From positions 32,504,714 to 32,568,713 of the forward strand of contig CM056743.1 of assembly GCA_029851415.1 (NCBI GenBank): a stretch of 64,000 nt of DNA. The letters run 5' to 3'. The translations under genes were made by a program, and so were the position numbers. Every line of letters starts with the position of its first letter. Positions within the stretch are counted from its first letter, which is position 1. The DNA comes from Eretmocerus hayati (Eukaryota > Arthropoda > Insecta > Hymenoptera > Aphelinidae). Of the stretch, positions 24,931 to 35,760 are shown piece after piece. Below the pieces are notes generated by a model. That model saw only the letters and a list, made by a program, of their open reading frames with translations. It was not told the DNA's origin and did no database searches.

Positions 24931-25455
24931 AACATGCGTTTTGCCCGCATCCTAGCAGAAGCACTGGACGCTCGTAATGAAGCATATTGCGGCATTGTAG
25001 AAATTTCATTACGGACGTTCTCTAGTATCATTGATGTGATATATATCCACTAATATGGCAATTGATCTTTTGCCTGACAAGTCACGTGATAAAGTCATGA
25101 TGTTTACATGCACGACACCGCGCAAACCCAAAAACGATAGGAGAATAAGAATACGTACGCTCTGATAGGAAATTGCATCGTCCAAATGTTCTTGGACGTG
25201 AACATGATTGTTTGAGCCATGATATCGAATACTGATGGTATGAATGGGTGTGCTATCGAGAGAAAGATGATATATTCTTAGGTTATGTAATCGATGAAAG
25301 CTACGCTGGCTGCAGATACACCAGCTTTGGCCATGATGCTCTCAGGATGTGGAATGGTCTTGTTGGGTGAGCAAGAATAAATAAAAATGGCCATAAGTTT
25401 ATTAAGTGAGCAGGTATAATTTAGCTTGGCACATTAGAGAAATTCGTCAAGAATA
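24931..25455. other. Anonymous sequence
   Basis: No gene or repeat seen. ORFs are short and composition-driven. Confidence 0.4.
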
Positions 25456-26745
25456 CTGTTGAAATATCAAATTGGCTGCTCGGAGAGTTTATATGGTCAA
25501 ATAATTCTCCACATGCTCAAATTCCAGAATTGTAATAATTCGCAGATGTATTTTATTTGAATGAATTGGCTTTCCAGAGGGTTAATACAGTCAAGTAATT
25601 CTTCATATACTGAAGCTCCAGAATTTGAATAATCAGCAGATGTACTTGATTGGAATGGGGAAAATTTGTCCTTCCAAATGACGCTTGGAAACTTGCATGA
25701 ATTTGATACATTTTCAGAACAACGGATGAGTAAAGTTTTGAAAAAAGATGGGTTGTATTCGCACAAATCAGACGATTCCCCATATGCTTCAATTCCAGAA
25801 TTGGCAGATGGATCTTTGCTTGAAATGCCTCGCTCAAATTTGAAACAATATCAAGCTACTGGTGTAAATTCTGATGACTTACAAGCCTGTTTAGATTCAT
25901 CAGAAGTTGGTCTAAATTGCTTAAATGGATTAAGCAGCAAGTGTCTTGGTTCTTGAAAAGCAGAAAAGCTCATATATTATAATATCAAGTGATTCACTAC
26001 TCCAAAAATGAAATTATTGGCAAAGGTACTTAGAGAAGAAATCCCAATTCCATTGAATTGCTCGAATTCCAAAATTTATAGAGCAGAAAATGTAAATTAA
26101 TCAATGGAACTCACTCTCAATAGAGAAATTACCTAAACAGATTCCTGATGAAATCCAAACTTGCTCATGTAATACCCAAAATATGTGGGACGTCAAATGG
26201 ATGAAGTTGAATGAGGATCATTTGTAGTTCATCAAGAGAATTCTAAGCGTTGTCATTCATGCACCGTGGATCACCTTACTGAATCTCTCCAAATGACTGG
26301 ACTATAAAATAATTATACCGGAAGTTCCATTTAAGACAACAAGTACACTCATAACTCATACTGAAGCTAAATTCTTATAATATTGTGTAGATCTTTAGGA
26401 CTGCAATATGGAAATTATCCTTCAAATGGTACATTAATGCACTCAAATTCTAGAATAGTGTTGAGTGGTTGAAGTAATGAGTCATGAATAACTGATAGAT
26501 GGAGTACGTGGGTATCCTTCATGCTTATAGAAGTAAACATTACTTGATTGTAGAAGAGACACTAATCGTTGTCATCCATGCACTGTGGATCACCTTCGTG
26601 GATCTTCCAAAATGACTAAACTATATGCTGAAAGATGTTGAGCAATGCTGAATGATTTGTCTATTCACTGGGATAGCTCTCTAACATTTCCAAATTAATG
26701 TGTCATGAGCAACTGATATATGAAGTTAATAAATTAGGTTGATTT
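25456..26745. repeat. Degenerate direct repeats
   Basis: Two ~120-bp units (about 25,475-25,560 and 25,570-25,645) share TCAA(A/G)TAATTCT, CCAGAATT and GCAGATGTA. Further right, CGTTGTCAT(T/C)CATGCAC(C/T)GTGGATCACCTT occurs near 26,248 and 26,574, about 326 bp apart, with similar flanks. These look like remnants of an old tandem array. Confidence 0.55.
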
Positions 26746-26767
26746 CAAGCTGATGAATGATGTCCAC

Positions 26768-26887
26768 TCACCGGACATAAATTGTGTGAAAATCTGAAAT
26801 AGCTCTCTCGTCCCCGAGCTGCTCAAAATCGAAACAACCCAGAGGCAAAAAGTTTTTTCGGATTTGCACAAAATTTATGTCCGGTGA
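26768..26887. mobile_element. Short MITE, 120 bp
   Basis: TCACCGGACATAAATT at the left is inverted as AATTTATGTCCGGTGA at the right end, with further partial pairing inward. Size and structure fit a miniature inverted-repeat transposable element. I could not see a clear target duplication. Confidence 0.65.
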
Positions 26888-26974
26888 ATGTACATAGGAT
26901 ATGACTTGTCAGGCAAGAGATCAATAGCCATAGCCTCAGCATCCGCAATAACTTCAGAACGAAACATATTCAGC

Positions 26975-27005
26975 GGCATCATCATCATCATCATCATCAG
27001 AATAA
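26975..27005. repeat. CAT trinucleotide microsatellite
   Basis: About seven CAT units in a row near 26,979-26,999. Confidence 0.8.
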
Positions 27006-27419
27006 GGCAACACTTCATCTCGGACCATTGCGATAATGAAAAATCACATGAGACACATAGATACTCAACAAAAAAACGAAGCCGCTAAACATCGCCAAAA
27101 AGACAATTCGTCTGCTAACGACAACAGAATGGGCTGATGCCGCTCGGCACCCCCACTTCGCAACCTACGAGATGATGGATATATATAGCACCAATGTTAC
27201 TAGAAGACACACGTAATGGAAATATACATCTAGGGAACGGTCGTAATGGAAAACACTAGATAATGATGCGATATAAAACACTAGCAGACGAAATTAAAAG
27301 AATGAGAATGAAGTAAAACACCGTTTGGTACCGTAATCAACGCAAAAAACACCGTTTGGTACCGATGGTCGACGCATTTATGAGTATTCGTGATATAAAG
27401 TAATGTATGTACCTCGTGT

Positions 27420-27508
27420 TCCATGTGCGTTTTGCGGAGCGTTGCGCGAGGCGTCGGCTTCGCCGACGCCTTGCATAACGCTGCCGCAAAACAGCACATT
27501 ACGCACGT
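27420..27508. repeat. GC-rich hairpin with GTCGGCTTCGCCGAC core
   Basis: GGCGTCGGC pairs with GCCGACGCC around TTC. Outward, GTGCGTTTTGCGG pairs with CCGCAAAACAGCAC. The core is the reverse complement of the one at 7.23-7.33 kb. Flanks also match: GTAGATTATG on one side, CTTTATAYCACGA on the other. The outer stems differ between copies yet still pair. Confidence 0.7.
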
Positions 27509-27589
27509 CGGTACATAATCTACTGTGGGACCATGAATTGGTTCTCGGTCACAAATAACACATGTTATTTTCCAATAACACATGTTGAT

Positions 27590-28264
27590 ATGCTAATGTG
27601 TTTTGATACAGTTAGGATTGAATTTATTCTTAAAAAGTCCATAAAATTTCAAAAAGACTTCATTTTTATCAACTTTATACAAACTATATTGAATTTTCGC
27701 CTCAACCAGACGATATATCTTGCACAAAAAAACCCTAGTGTAGGTAATCTGGATTCCTCTAAAAGGGAATATCGTCAAAATAACTTTGAAGATAATGAAA
27801 AAGTTCCAACTGAAATTAATTTTCTCTCCATATCACCCTCTGCAAAAAATTCACCCAACTTTACATAAGCTACAGAGATGATTTTCAAGCATTCTACATC
27901 AATTGCTTGGAACCGAATTTGATTCGACTAAGTTTTAACTCGATTGAAATCTAATTTTTCTTTCAAAAATCGAAACTGCCTTGAAGAACTTCATTCTCAT
28001 CATCTATAAACCAACAGTATCAAAACTCCATCTCAACTAAACGTTTGTTTTTGTGTATGTTATATATGTGTATAATATGAGGTGAGAATGGAATGGATTG
28101 GACCACAGGGAAAATGAAACTATTTTTTGGTAGCTCCAATCATGATTCTGGAATTTGATCAGTTTTTCTCAAATGTATCATTAGTTTGAGTGATCATCTA
28201 AGACTATTTCGCCAAGAGGAAGCATTCTGCTAACCTCTTTTAGCAGCGTATTTTTTGCAGGGTA
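27590..28264. repeat. Dispersed copy of the 8.9-13.5 kb element family
   Basis: Matches the inner part of that element, including CAACCAGACGATATATCTTGCAC, ATCAGTTT and the stretch GCATTCTGCTAACCTC...TTAGCAGCGTATTTTTT (compare 13,080-13,115). It breaks off exactly where the 180-bp satellite begins. Confidence 0.6.
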
Positions 28265-29010
28265 CTGTATTTCATGCTCGTCTGTGCATCCTGGAGTATC
28301 CTGCGGTACACTCAAACTAGTTCCAATAATAATTCGTGATCATGTCATCAACATAAAACCGAAATAATCACAAGATTCGAGACATACATGATAATACTCG
28401 ATCAGACACAAATCCGTCCACTCGAAGCTCACCCGTTGCAACGCCCTAATTCGACGAACGCCTGTGTATCCTAGATTATTCCACGGTCCACTTAAACTAG
28501 TTACAATGATAATCGTGATCATGTGATCATTATCAAACCGAAATAATCACAAGATTCGAGACATACATGGGTCTACTCGATTCGATGCAAATCCGTCTCT
28601 TCGAAACTCACCCGTTGTGACCCTCTTATTTCATGATCGTCTGCGCATCCTGGAGGCTCCTGCGGTCTACTTATACTAGTGACAATGATAATTCGTAATC
28701 ATGCCATCAACATAGAACCGAAATAATCACAAGATTCGAGACATACATGGACCTACTCAATTCGATGCAAATCCGTCTCCTCGAAGCTCACCCGTTGCGA
28801 CCCTCTTATTTCATGCTCGTCTGTGCATCCTGGAGTCTCCTGCGGCCTACTCATACTAGTTACAATGATAATTCGTGATCATGTCATCAACATCAAACCG
28901 AAATAACCATACGATTCGACACATAGACCGTCCTACTCGATTCGATGCACATCCGTCTCTTCGAAGCTTGTGCGTTGCGACCCTCTTATTTCATGATCGT
29001 CTGTGCATTC
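28265..29010. repeat. 180-bp tandem array, about four units
   Basis: The word CGTCTGTGCATCCTGGA or a variant starts at about 28,279, 28,459, 28,638, 28,818 and 28,998, spacings of 179-180. Units also share ACCGAAATAATCACAAGATTC, ACATACATG and CTCACCCGTTG. The last unit is truncated after the marker. Confidence 0.9.
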
Positions 29011-30280
29011 GATGATATCGAAAAGTGATTAGCGCATGTTGCAACCAAGACACAGAAACTTATCAAAGTATACCTTGAAATATATTGTAAAAAGTCATTG
29101 GGCTCGCATATAGAAGCTTCCTGAGACATCGCGATTCAGGTTTCCGTCCAAAAAGATATTTCCAACAAACTTTGAAATCACAAGTGTCAATGATAAGTGT
29201 TATCAGAATTCTTCCAGGACCCCGTTTCGGTCAAAGAAATCGAATAGCAATTCTGAGGGAGTTTTCATATGCGCTGAACTTATCGTCGATGTCTCGTTCC
29301 GCCTCAAAGCTTTAGCCTTCTCGATGTGAATACGTCTGCACCTCGCAACAGCGCTCTTTTATCGAAATAATCACAAGTCAAATTATTATGTTCATCAGCT
29401 CACAGCTGGTCAAAAATATTTTCTCGGGTCCCGACGGGCGTATTTTGATCACTGTTTACGATATGAGATCGGTGAAAAAACATGCCCAGGTTATCTGGAC
29501 ATCATGTTTCACCGATCAGTCATTCCATATTCACGAGCTCAAGTTCACGAACCCACCGCCAAATATGGAAAAGCGCAAGTTTCAACATGAAAAGGCTGCA
29601 CTCGAGCCGCCGTTCGACCAAATGGCCGGGATACGGTAGCCGTATGACCAAAAGTCTTCATTTAGCACACCCAATTGTAGAATCAATCGTTCTCAAATAC
29701 AAAGGCGGCTAGCCTTTCCACCAAAAGGCTGATTATACCACAAGGCTGCGACAGATACACTCCAGTGCCTCCCCCTCTCTTTTCTGTGCCAGGGCTAGAA
29801 TTTTTTTCTCTTGGAATGTTCACAATTCATCGATTCCTTCTATACCTAATCCATATCATATCAAAGTAGACTCTTTCCTCTACAACATGTGCCTGGTTGC
29901 TCCGTCGAGATATGATAACTATCAAAATGGCACTGCATTCAACAACGCACTAGCGACGGCTCTATCTGAACGCACGTTAATTCGCGCCGAACGCTTTTCG
30001 CGCACTTTCTGACTGGCCTCTTTATTTCCCACGAAACTCATGAGAACCCTGTTTCTATAATATCTCACGATCTATAACTTTGATCCTACGAGGCTTTCCC
30101 GGGAAATGTTCATAAATCGCAAGTTCCGGCAGACAACCACAACCTTGCACACATAATTGTCATTAAAGATATACTAATTGATTCAACGCGTCCGAAAACG
30201 TACGTAAAAGTTAAGATTTTCCGGGGCAGATGGAGTGCATGCGGGAGCATCGTCGTGCGCCATAACAAGACCATAGACCA
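29011..30280. other. Anonymous sequence
   Basis: Open frames occur (for example plus strand 29,388-29,639) but none is recognisable. The phrase AATAATCACAAG near 29,363 is a leftover of the adjacent satellite. Confidence 0.4.
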
Positions 30281-30284
30281 AGGA

Positions 30285-30510
30285 GCGACAAGGAGGCAGA
30301 GAGGGAAAGAGAAACAGACCGATAGAAAGGCAGAGAGGGGCGCGTAGAAGATATAATAGAGCGAGAGAGAGTGAAGTAGAATGAGAGCGCAATAGGAGGT
30401 GACGCCACAGAAGAGAGACATATATAATATAATATAATATACACCGGTATACCGGTAATACACTGGTCACGACTATATAAAGGGCTCATTAGCAAGAAAA
30501 TCACGCCCGT
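30285..30510 (+). promoter_or_regulatory. Candidate core promoter with GAGA-rich upstream region
   Basis: TATATAAAG at 30,474-30,482 is a good TATA box. Upstream, about 30,290-30,380 is rich in GAGAG motifs, a common arthropod promoter-proximal signal, and TAATATAATATA lies at about 30,424-30,441. About 180 bp downstream a start codon opens a frame that ends at a consensus splice donor. No experimental support is visible in sequence. Confidence 0.4.
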
Positions 30511-30660
30511 CCGTTTCTCGCCACATTTGGCTGTCATTGTGCCAACAGATTACGTGGAAAAGCGAGTGCCGATATTGTGTATGGATAGTTGCGTGTGTAC
30601 ATCTCGAGGTACATCTCTCTTGGTGCTTAGTGCAGTGTTGCGGTGACAAGTGTTTTTGGG

Positions 30661-30754
30661 ATGAGAGCTGTTGTTGTACCTGTTTCGCAGTCGTTGACCC
30701 GCGATTTCTCTCATCGAGTCCACGGCTCTGCAAGTTTGCCCGCCAAATTTTCAG
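30661..30754 (+). CDS. Candidate first coding exon, function unknown
   Basis: ATG at 30,661 opens a 31-codon frame, MRAVVVPVSQSLTRDF and onward, which ends at a perfect donor, TCAG|GTAAGT, after 30,754. The short N-terminus is Arg/Ser-rich with almost no acidic residues, compatible with a mitochondrial targeting peptide, but this is weak. The TATA box 180 bp upstream supports an exon 1. Downstream exons were not found: about 50 bp into the intron the sequence is taken over by a palindromic repeat insertion. Confidence 0.35.
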
Positions 30755-30806
30755 GTAAGTCAGCCCGCGTATGTGAGCACGGTATTCATCGGCCAATTCT
30801 CGCGAT

Positions 30807-31995
30807 ATATGATGGGAGGAACGGCCGAATTGCGAGGCATTCCTTATCGAAGCGAGATTTCTTGACAGAGCTTCCGTCACTCTGATTTTCTGGGGAACAT
30901 ACATCCCCTATAGAGCCACAGAGCCATCGGGAAGATATCAAGAACCCAACTTCAATATCATGAAAAGTCTCAAATGCAGAGCTGGTGGTACTTTCCATCC
31001 TTGTCTCTACACCGTACTGAATTATTTAAACTGTGAAAAAGATGTGTGATATTAAGTGTGTGTTACGCCCTGGTCTCTCTCTTGGGCTCGTCAGTGAGAC
31101 GAAGAGAGACCTGTCTCAGACACTATTGTGAATCGGGTGGATTGACATCAGGTTGAAGAATGGTTAACATCGAAATTTTTGTGGAACAACCATAGATTAA
31201 GGGTGCCATCTAGTGATAAAGACACGAAGCAGATGTTAAGCTTCGAGTGGTAAGTAGCTTCGATGGAAAGTACCATCAGCTCTGCATTTGAGACTATTAA
31301 TGATATTGAAGTTGGGTTCTTGATATCTTCCCGATGGCTCTGTGGCTCTGTAGGGGATATGTTCCCCAGACAATCAGAGTGACGGAAGCTCTGTCAAGAA
31401 ATCTCGCTTCGATATGGAATGCCTCGCAATTCGGCCGTTCTTCCCATCATATATTGAAACATAGCGAGGGTATAATTTTCATCATTCCACCAAACGACAT
31501 GAGGCCGTATAAAGTCGTTTACCACTCGAAGCTTAACATCTGCTTCGTGTCTTCATCACTAGATGGCAACCTTAATTTATTGTTGTTTTACAAAAATTTC
31601 GATGTTAACCATTCTTCAACCTGATGTCAATCCACCCGATTCACAATAGTGTCTGAGACAGGTCTCTCTTCGTCTCACTGACGAGCCCAAGAGAGAGACC
31701 AGGGCGAAACACACGCTTAATATCACACATCTTTTTCACAGTTTAAATAATTCAGTACGGTGTAGAGACAAGGATGGAAAGTACCATCAGCTCTGCATTT
31801 GAGACTATTAATGATATTGAAGTTGGGTCCTTGATATCTTCCCGATGGCTCTGTGGCTCTATAGGGGATGTATGTTCCCCAGACAATCAGAGTGACGGAA
31901 GCTCTGTCAAGAAATCTTGCTTGGATAAGGAATGCCTCGCAATTCGGCCGTTCCTCCCATCATATATTGAAACATAGCGAGGGTATAATTTCCAT
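30807..31995. mobile_element. Palindromic insertion built from TRIM-like units
   Basis: A 218-220-bp sequence starting TGGAAAGTACC and ending TTT(T/C)CA occurs directly at 31,264-31,481 and 31,775-31,994, and inverted and truncated at 30,807-30,997. The 290-bp spacer between the two direct copies is itself mostly repeated, inverted, at 30,998-31,245. So a terminal-repeat unit (repeat-spacer-repeat, like a terminal-repeat retrotransposon in miniature) is joined head-to-head with a partial inverted copy. The 13-bp word CAATTCTCGCGAT flanks the whole block at 30,794-30,806 and 31,996-32,008 and may be its target duplication. No coding capacity was seen. Confidence 0.65.
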
Positions 31996-32008
31996 CAATT
32001 CTCGCGAT

Positions 32009-33053
32009 GTTTGTTAAGAGTTGTTGAGGGCAACCGGTAGAATAGCCGACATTCTCTTACACTGTATTCGTTATGGCCATTTCAATCAACAGACAACGCG
32101 AATTTCTGGTTTTATTATATCTGTATAATGTAACAACGAACAAAATAATGAATGCCGCCAATCATTCCGGTGGCTGGTGAACTTTTTGGTGCGATATATA
32201 GCAACCAATTCCCAAACGGTAAGCCGCGGAGCATCTTTCTTGAACTGCGAGTCAAACGAAGTACAATTGCATTTATTTTTGGTTTTCCCAGTCATCTCAC
32301 ATTAACGTATCCGGGCTCATCATCTTCGTCCACGCGATTCAGGGATCTCACATTTCTATCGATTTTCTTACAAACTCAGCAGTTACATGAAGATGCGTCA
32401 AATCATTTATTTACCGTGCTTGCATTCTGTGTATAAATCAGAAGATATATTTCCTCGACATTTTCCGTGAATCCTGATTCTACTCCATTCTGATTCCCGT
32501 CTGAATCTGGAAAAATAATTCAATATATTCCAGGCGTGTTTCACACGTCAAATTCAGAGACGTAGAAGGGAGTCCCCAGCTTTTCTTTATCAAACGCGGT
32601 AACTTCGAGCTCTGTGAAGTTGTCCCGCCACTTCGAGATGAATGGATCGGATAATCAAGCATAAAATCCGTTATCCAAAGATACAACACTCGCAATTCGA
32701 GTAATTAGAGTACTCGAGGGATTCATTTCAAAAGTCGGAAAAATCACCTCCCACCAAAACATGAAAATGATCATCACTCATCGAAAATACACACTAGGGG
32801 CAACTACGCAGGCTTCAATTCGAGTTATTAATTTGAGTATTTCGATCCTATCATCCAAGCATATCATTATTGGCGCAAAATTGTTTCAACATATACGGGC
32901 AGAAGTCCTCGTGTATGAGCTATTCGCTCCGCTCAAGTTGTCTAAGGGCGCCTCTCATGACCGAGCAGCGCATCAAACAACGGGGGCACGCGTGCACGGC
33001 TCCACATACATGCACACGAACAAGCACGTTGAGCCTTGAAACATCACAGCATA
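32009..33053. other. Anonymous sequence left of the RAG1-like transposon
   Basis: No gene recognised. Short frames on both strands lack features. Confidence 0.4.
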
Positions 33054-33057
33054 TACC

Positions 33058-33207
33058 CACGGTGTTCCGGAAGCTAAAAAAAGTTTGTCCCAAATGACCA
33101 CAAAAACTAGAAACGGGGATGTCTTCGGAACACCAAATAGTGATAAAATTTCATCGAATAAAAATCGGAGCTGATCCTTTTTGCAAGTAATTCGAGAAAT
33201 AAGATGC
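33058..33207 (+). repeat. Terminal inverted repeat, left, of the RAG1-like transposon
   Basis: Begins CACGGTGTTCCGG and matches the reverse complement of 36,402-36,551 with about four mismatches over 150 bp. It includes ACAAAAACT at 33,100-33,108, 35 bp inside the terminal CACGGTG, and an inverted copy of the tip (CGGAACACC at 33,126-33,134), a possible second transposase site. Confidence 0.9.
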
Positions 33208-33425
33208 AGGCTGAGTGGTTTTTCATTTGTCCATTCTGCGGTTATGTTGAGGGAAATTTGGCGACAGGGGCAAAACGAAGGGCCGTTTTCATCACATTTT
33301 CTACACTCCTATTTGAATTGAAGTGCATTTTCGAGTGAAATTATTATGGATTGGATATTTTTACGAGGAATCAAGGTAAGGATGGAGAAGACAGAAATAT
33401 GAGTGATTGAGAATCGAAGTTCGAA

Positions 33426-33431
33426 TTTATT
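33426..33431 (-). terminator. Polyadenylation signal AATAAA
   Basis: Minus-strand AATAAA about 120 bp after the TGA stop of the transposase gene and still inside the element. Confidence 0.5.
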
Positions 33432-33549
33432 ATAAATTCATACTCAGTTTCAACAAATCGAAAATCAAAATACGGTTTTTGGCACAGAGTTTGGGAGCTC
33501 CTCATAATCTCATTGTGAGGAAATTAGAGAAAATATCGAGAAAATGAGA

Positions 33550-35760
33550 TCAGATATGGAGTGAGGAGAATTCCACAACTGCTTCCCTCAATTTTTGTGG
33601 GTATGAATCAAGATTTGGGTTGACTTTTCTTCTCTCCCAGAATCTGAGAAATTCCCGATGAGCAGACTCACCCGCTTGCTCGGACCATAGCCCTAAGCCA
33701 TCGTTTCCGTCCAGTAGTTGCAAGGATTGCGTGAGATGACAGAGAAGCACATGAAGTTTCAAAGTCTTGGAGATTTTCAAAGTATCGAGATCCTTGTGCA
33801 GCTTGACCACTAGTTCATCAATGTATTTGATTGGTTTTTGTCTCTTGAGTGAAAAACACGATGCTACGATTGTATCCATCGTTTTGAATGCAGAAACATA
33901 GGATTTCATTGTTTCCAGACTGGTATCCCCGCGAACTTCTCTGTCGAGAAGTGGATCAGTCTTTTTTAACAAAGTCCGGCACGCATTCCCTTCAAACATC
34001 TCTCCATGATAATTTCGAGAAATCAGATTCAACTTTCTGGGCCATCGAAGAGCTTGCTCCCGTCCAAGAATATGCACTAAACTATTCCAGAATATATGAT
34101 TAACAAATCCTTGAAGAATGTGCAGTTCAGGGATGATACACTTCTCGATAATCAACATCTCATTTTTCTCGTTGAAAAGGGGCTTGTTGATAGTGCTCTT
34201 GCTATTCCTTGCAAATTTTTTATTCCCACCAAGAGCTACAAATTTATCGTGGTCATCTCTCAGATCACCAAACGACTTCAATTTGAATTTCTGCACTTTT
34301 TTGGTTGCTTCACTCGACTCACACCTGAGATCTTTGATACAAATATCGCAGTATGGGCAAGGATACATTGATGTGGCTGTTTGTTGTCCATTGATTATGA
34401 GAAATAACTTGAAATCAGAAACGAATTTGAAGTTGACTTCATTCAATCCTATAAGATCGAAAACCTGCCTCACATTCTCATAAGTCTCCTTTATATCAGG
34501 GACTACGCATAAGATTATCAATTTTTTCACACTAGTCTTGGAGTACTGAGCAAGCAGCTTGTTTGAATCTACGTTTTGCTCCTTGGAAGGGTTACTATAG
34601 TCCGTTCCCGCAGACTTCTTTGCTTCCACAGTCGAGAAACAAACCTTGAAAAATCCTTGTTCTCCGTCCACTACAACTTTGATCGAGTCTTCAAGACAAC
34701 CGCGTTTATTCTTCACGACATCGATGATTTCTCGAGTATTAGCCCATATCACGGGCCTTTTTCCTTTGGCATCAGGATTCTTCGTATCAAAATCTAAGAA
34801 ACTAATTTTATATAAGTGTTGAAGTTCCTTGGTCCTATCACTGACATGACGCGAATAGTGAGCTGGGATTGAATTTCTGCCAATAGATTGATGAACAAGT
34901 GAAGATAATTTCTTCATCTGACGAACTGAAGCACTCGTATTGGTGTGGTAAGCATCCAAATTTTCCATAGGGATTGAAACTTCGTTTTTTTTCTCTTTGA
35001 AAAATATGCGTTTAGGTCTCCCTTTCGATCTCAAGGTACATGAATCCGTACCCTCAGTTTTGGCTTTTTTGCGAATGATTGTCGATGCGACAATCTCTTT
35101 TTGTTCATCTGGTAATTCGTCTAATTCATCCACCATTTGCTTACGTTTATGCGTAGACGCTCGACTTTTACGCGTACTGCAGGGATGTGGCTTACCTTTA
35201 TGAATCTCACTGCCACATTTTGGACACTTTTTTATCCACTTCAACTCACTCTTTCCACTATCACCTCCATCAGGTCGCCGTAGTACTTTTATTTTCGAAT
35301 GACAAGAACCATATAACCCATTGTTAACTGTTATCTCATTGTCCAAGGCTCTTTTTGCACCCGGTGCTTTGTTGACAACGTTATGACTCTTAGATCTGGC
35401 CGTCAAGCATATGTAACAGTTACAAATACACGTATCACCAATAGACGTTTCTGACTTTCTTGTAACCTTTGGCAGTAAAATTTGACTGTATTCGGGAATC
35501 TTCTGCAAGGGTCTTTTTGTGATATTTTTCGAATGTTCTGACAAAGACAAACGACACGTTGTGCAGATACTTGTAGGATATCTGCTGTCACTCAAGTTAT
35601 AACTTGTATCAACGAATTTCTTGATTAGTTCTTCATAGCGCCCATTGATACGGCAAGCTTTCAAATTTTTCCGATCCACAATTATCTTTTTCCCGCACGG
35701 ACCACACACTTTGGCTCTGTTCTCTTCATGATTACACGATTTATTTGGATGCGTCGGCAT
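33550..35760 (-). CDS. RAG1-like DDE transposase (Chapaev type)
   Basis: 736 residues from ATG at 35,760 to TGA at 33,550, no introns. N-terminal zinc-binding clusters: C9, C19-x2-C22, C36, YPTSIC66-x2-C69, then C111/C113/C115/C118, and C179-x2-C182 with H192 and C194. A GRPKR segment (247-251) resembles the AT-hook-like GGRPR of the RAG1 nonamer-binding domain. Catalytic candidates: D365 in VDGEQG, D472 in C468-x2-C471-D, and E698 in WSEQAGES. RAG1 has D600 in CDGMGD, D708 in CTLCD and E962 in WASEGNES; spacing is 107 and 226 here against 108 and 254. A H-x4-H pair before the last motif also matches. The expected role is cutting at the element ends and joining them to target DNA. Alternative: a Transib relative; the 4-bp target duplication argues against that. 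Confidence 0.85.
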   Translation of the reverse strand: MPTHPNKSCNHEENRAKVCGPCGKKIIVDRKNLKACRINGRYEELIKKFVDTSYNLSDSRYPTSICTTCRLSLSEHSKNITKRPLQKIPEYSQILLPKVTRKSETSIGDTCICNCYICLTARSKSHNVVNKAPGAKRALDNEITVNNGLYGSCHSKIKVLRRPDGGDSGKSELKWIKKCPKCGSEIHKGKPHPCSTRKSRASTHKRKQMVDELDELPDEQKEIVASTIIRKKAKTEGTDSCTLRSKGRPKRIFFKEKKNEVSIPMENLDAYHTNTSASVRQMKKLSSLVHQSIGRNSIPAHYSRHVSDRTKELQHLYKISFLDFDTKNPDAKGKRPVIWANTREIIDVVKNKRGCLEDSIKVVVDGEQGFFKVCFSTVEAKKSAGTDYSNPSKEQNVDSNKLLAQYSKTSVKKLIILCVVPDIKETYENVRQVFDLIGLNEVNFKFVSDFKLFLIINGQQTATSMYPCPYCDICIKDLRCESSEATKKVQKFKLKSFGDLRDDHDKFVALGGNKKFARNSKSTINKPLFNEKNEMLIIEKCIIPELHILQGFVNHIFWNSLVHILGREQALRWPRKLNLISRNYHGEMFEGNACRTLLKKTDPLLDREVRGDTSLETMKSYVSAFKTMDTIVASCFSLKRQKPIKYIDELVVKLHKDLDTLKISKTLKLHVLLCHLTQSLQLLDGNDGLGLWSEQAGESAHREFLRFWERRKVNPNLDSYPQKLREAVVEFSSLHI

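Noticed and set aside
30110..30537. Overlapping minus-strand frames of 95-117 codons with hydrophobic runs
   Set aside because: They arise from the pyrimidine-rich complement of the GAGA tract and are present in three frames at once.
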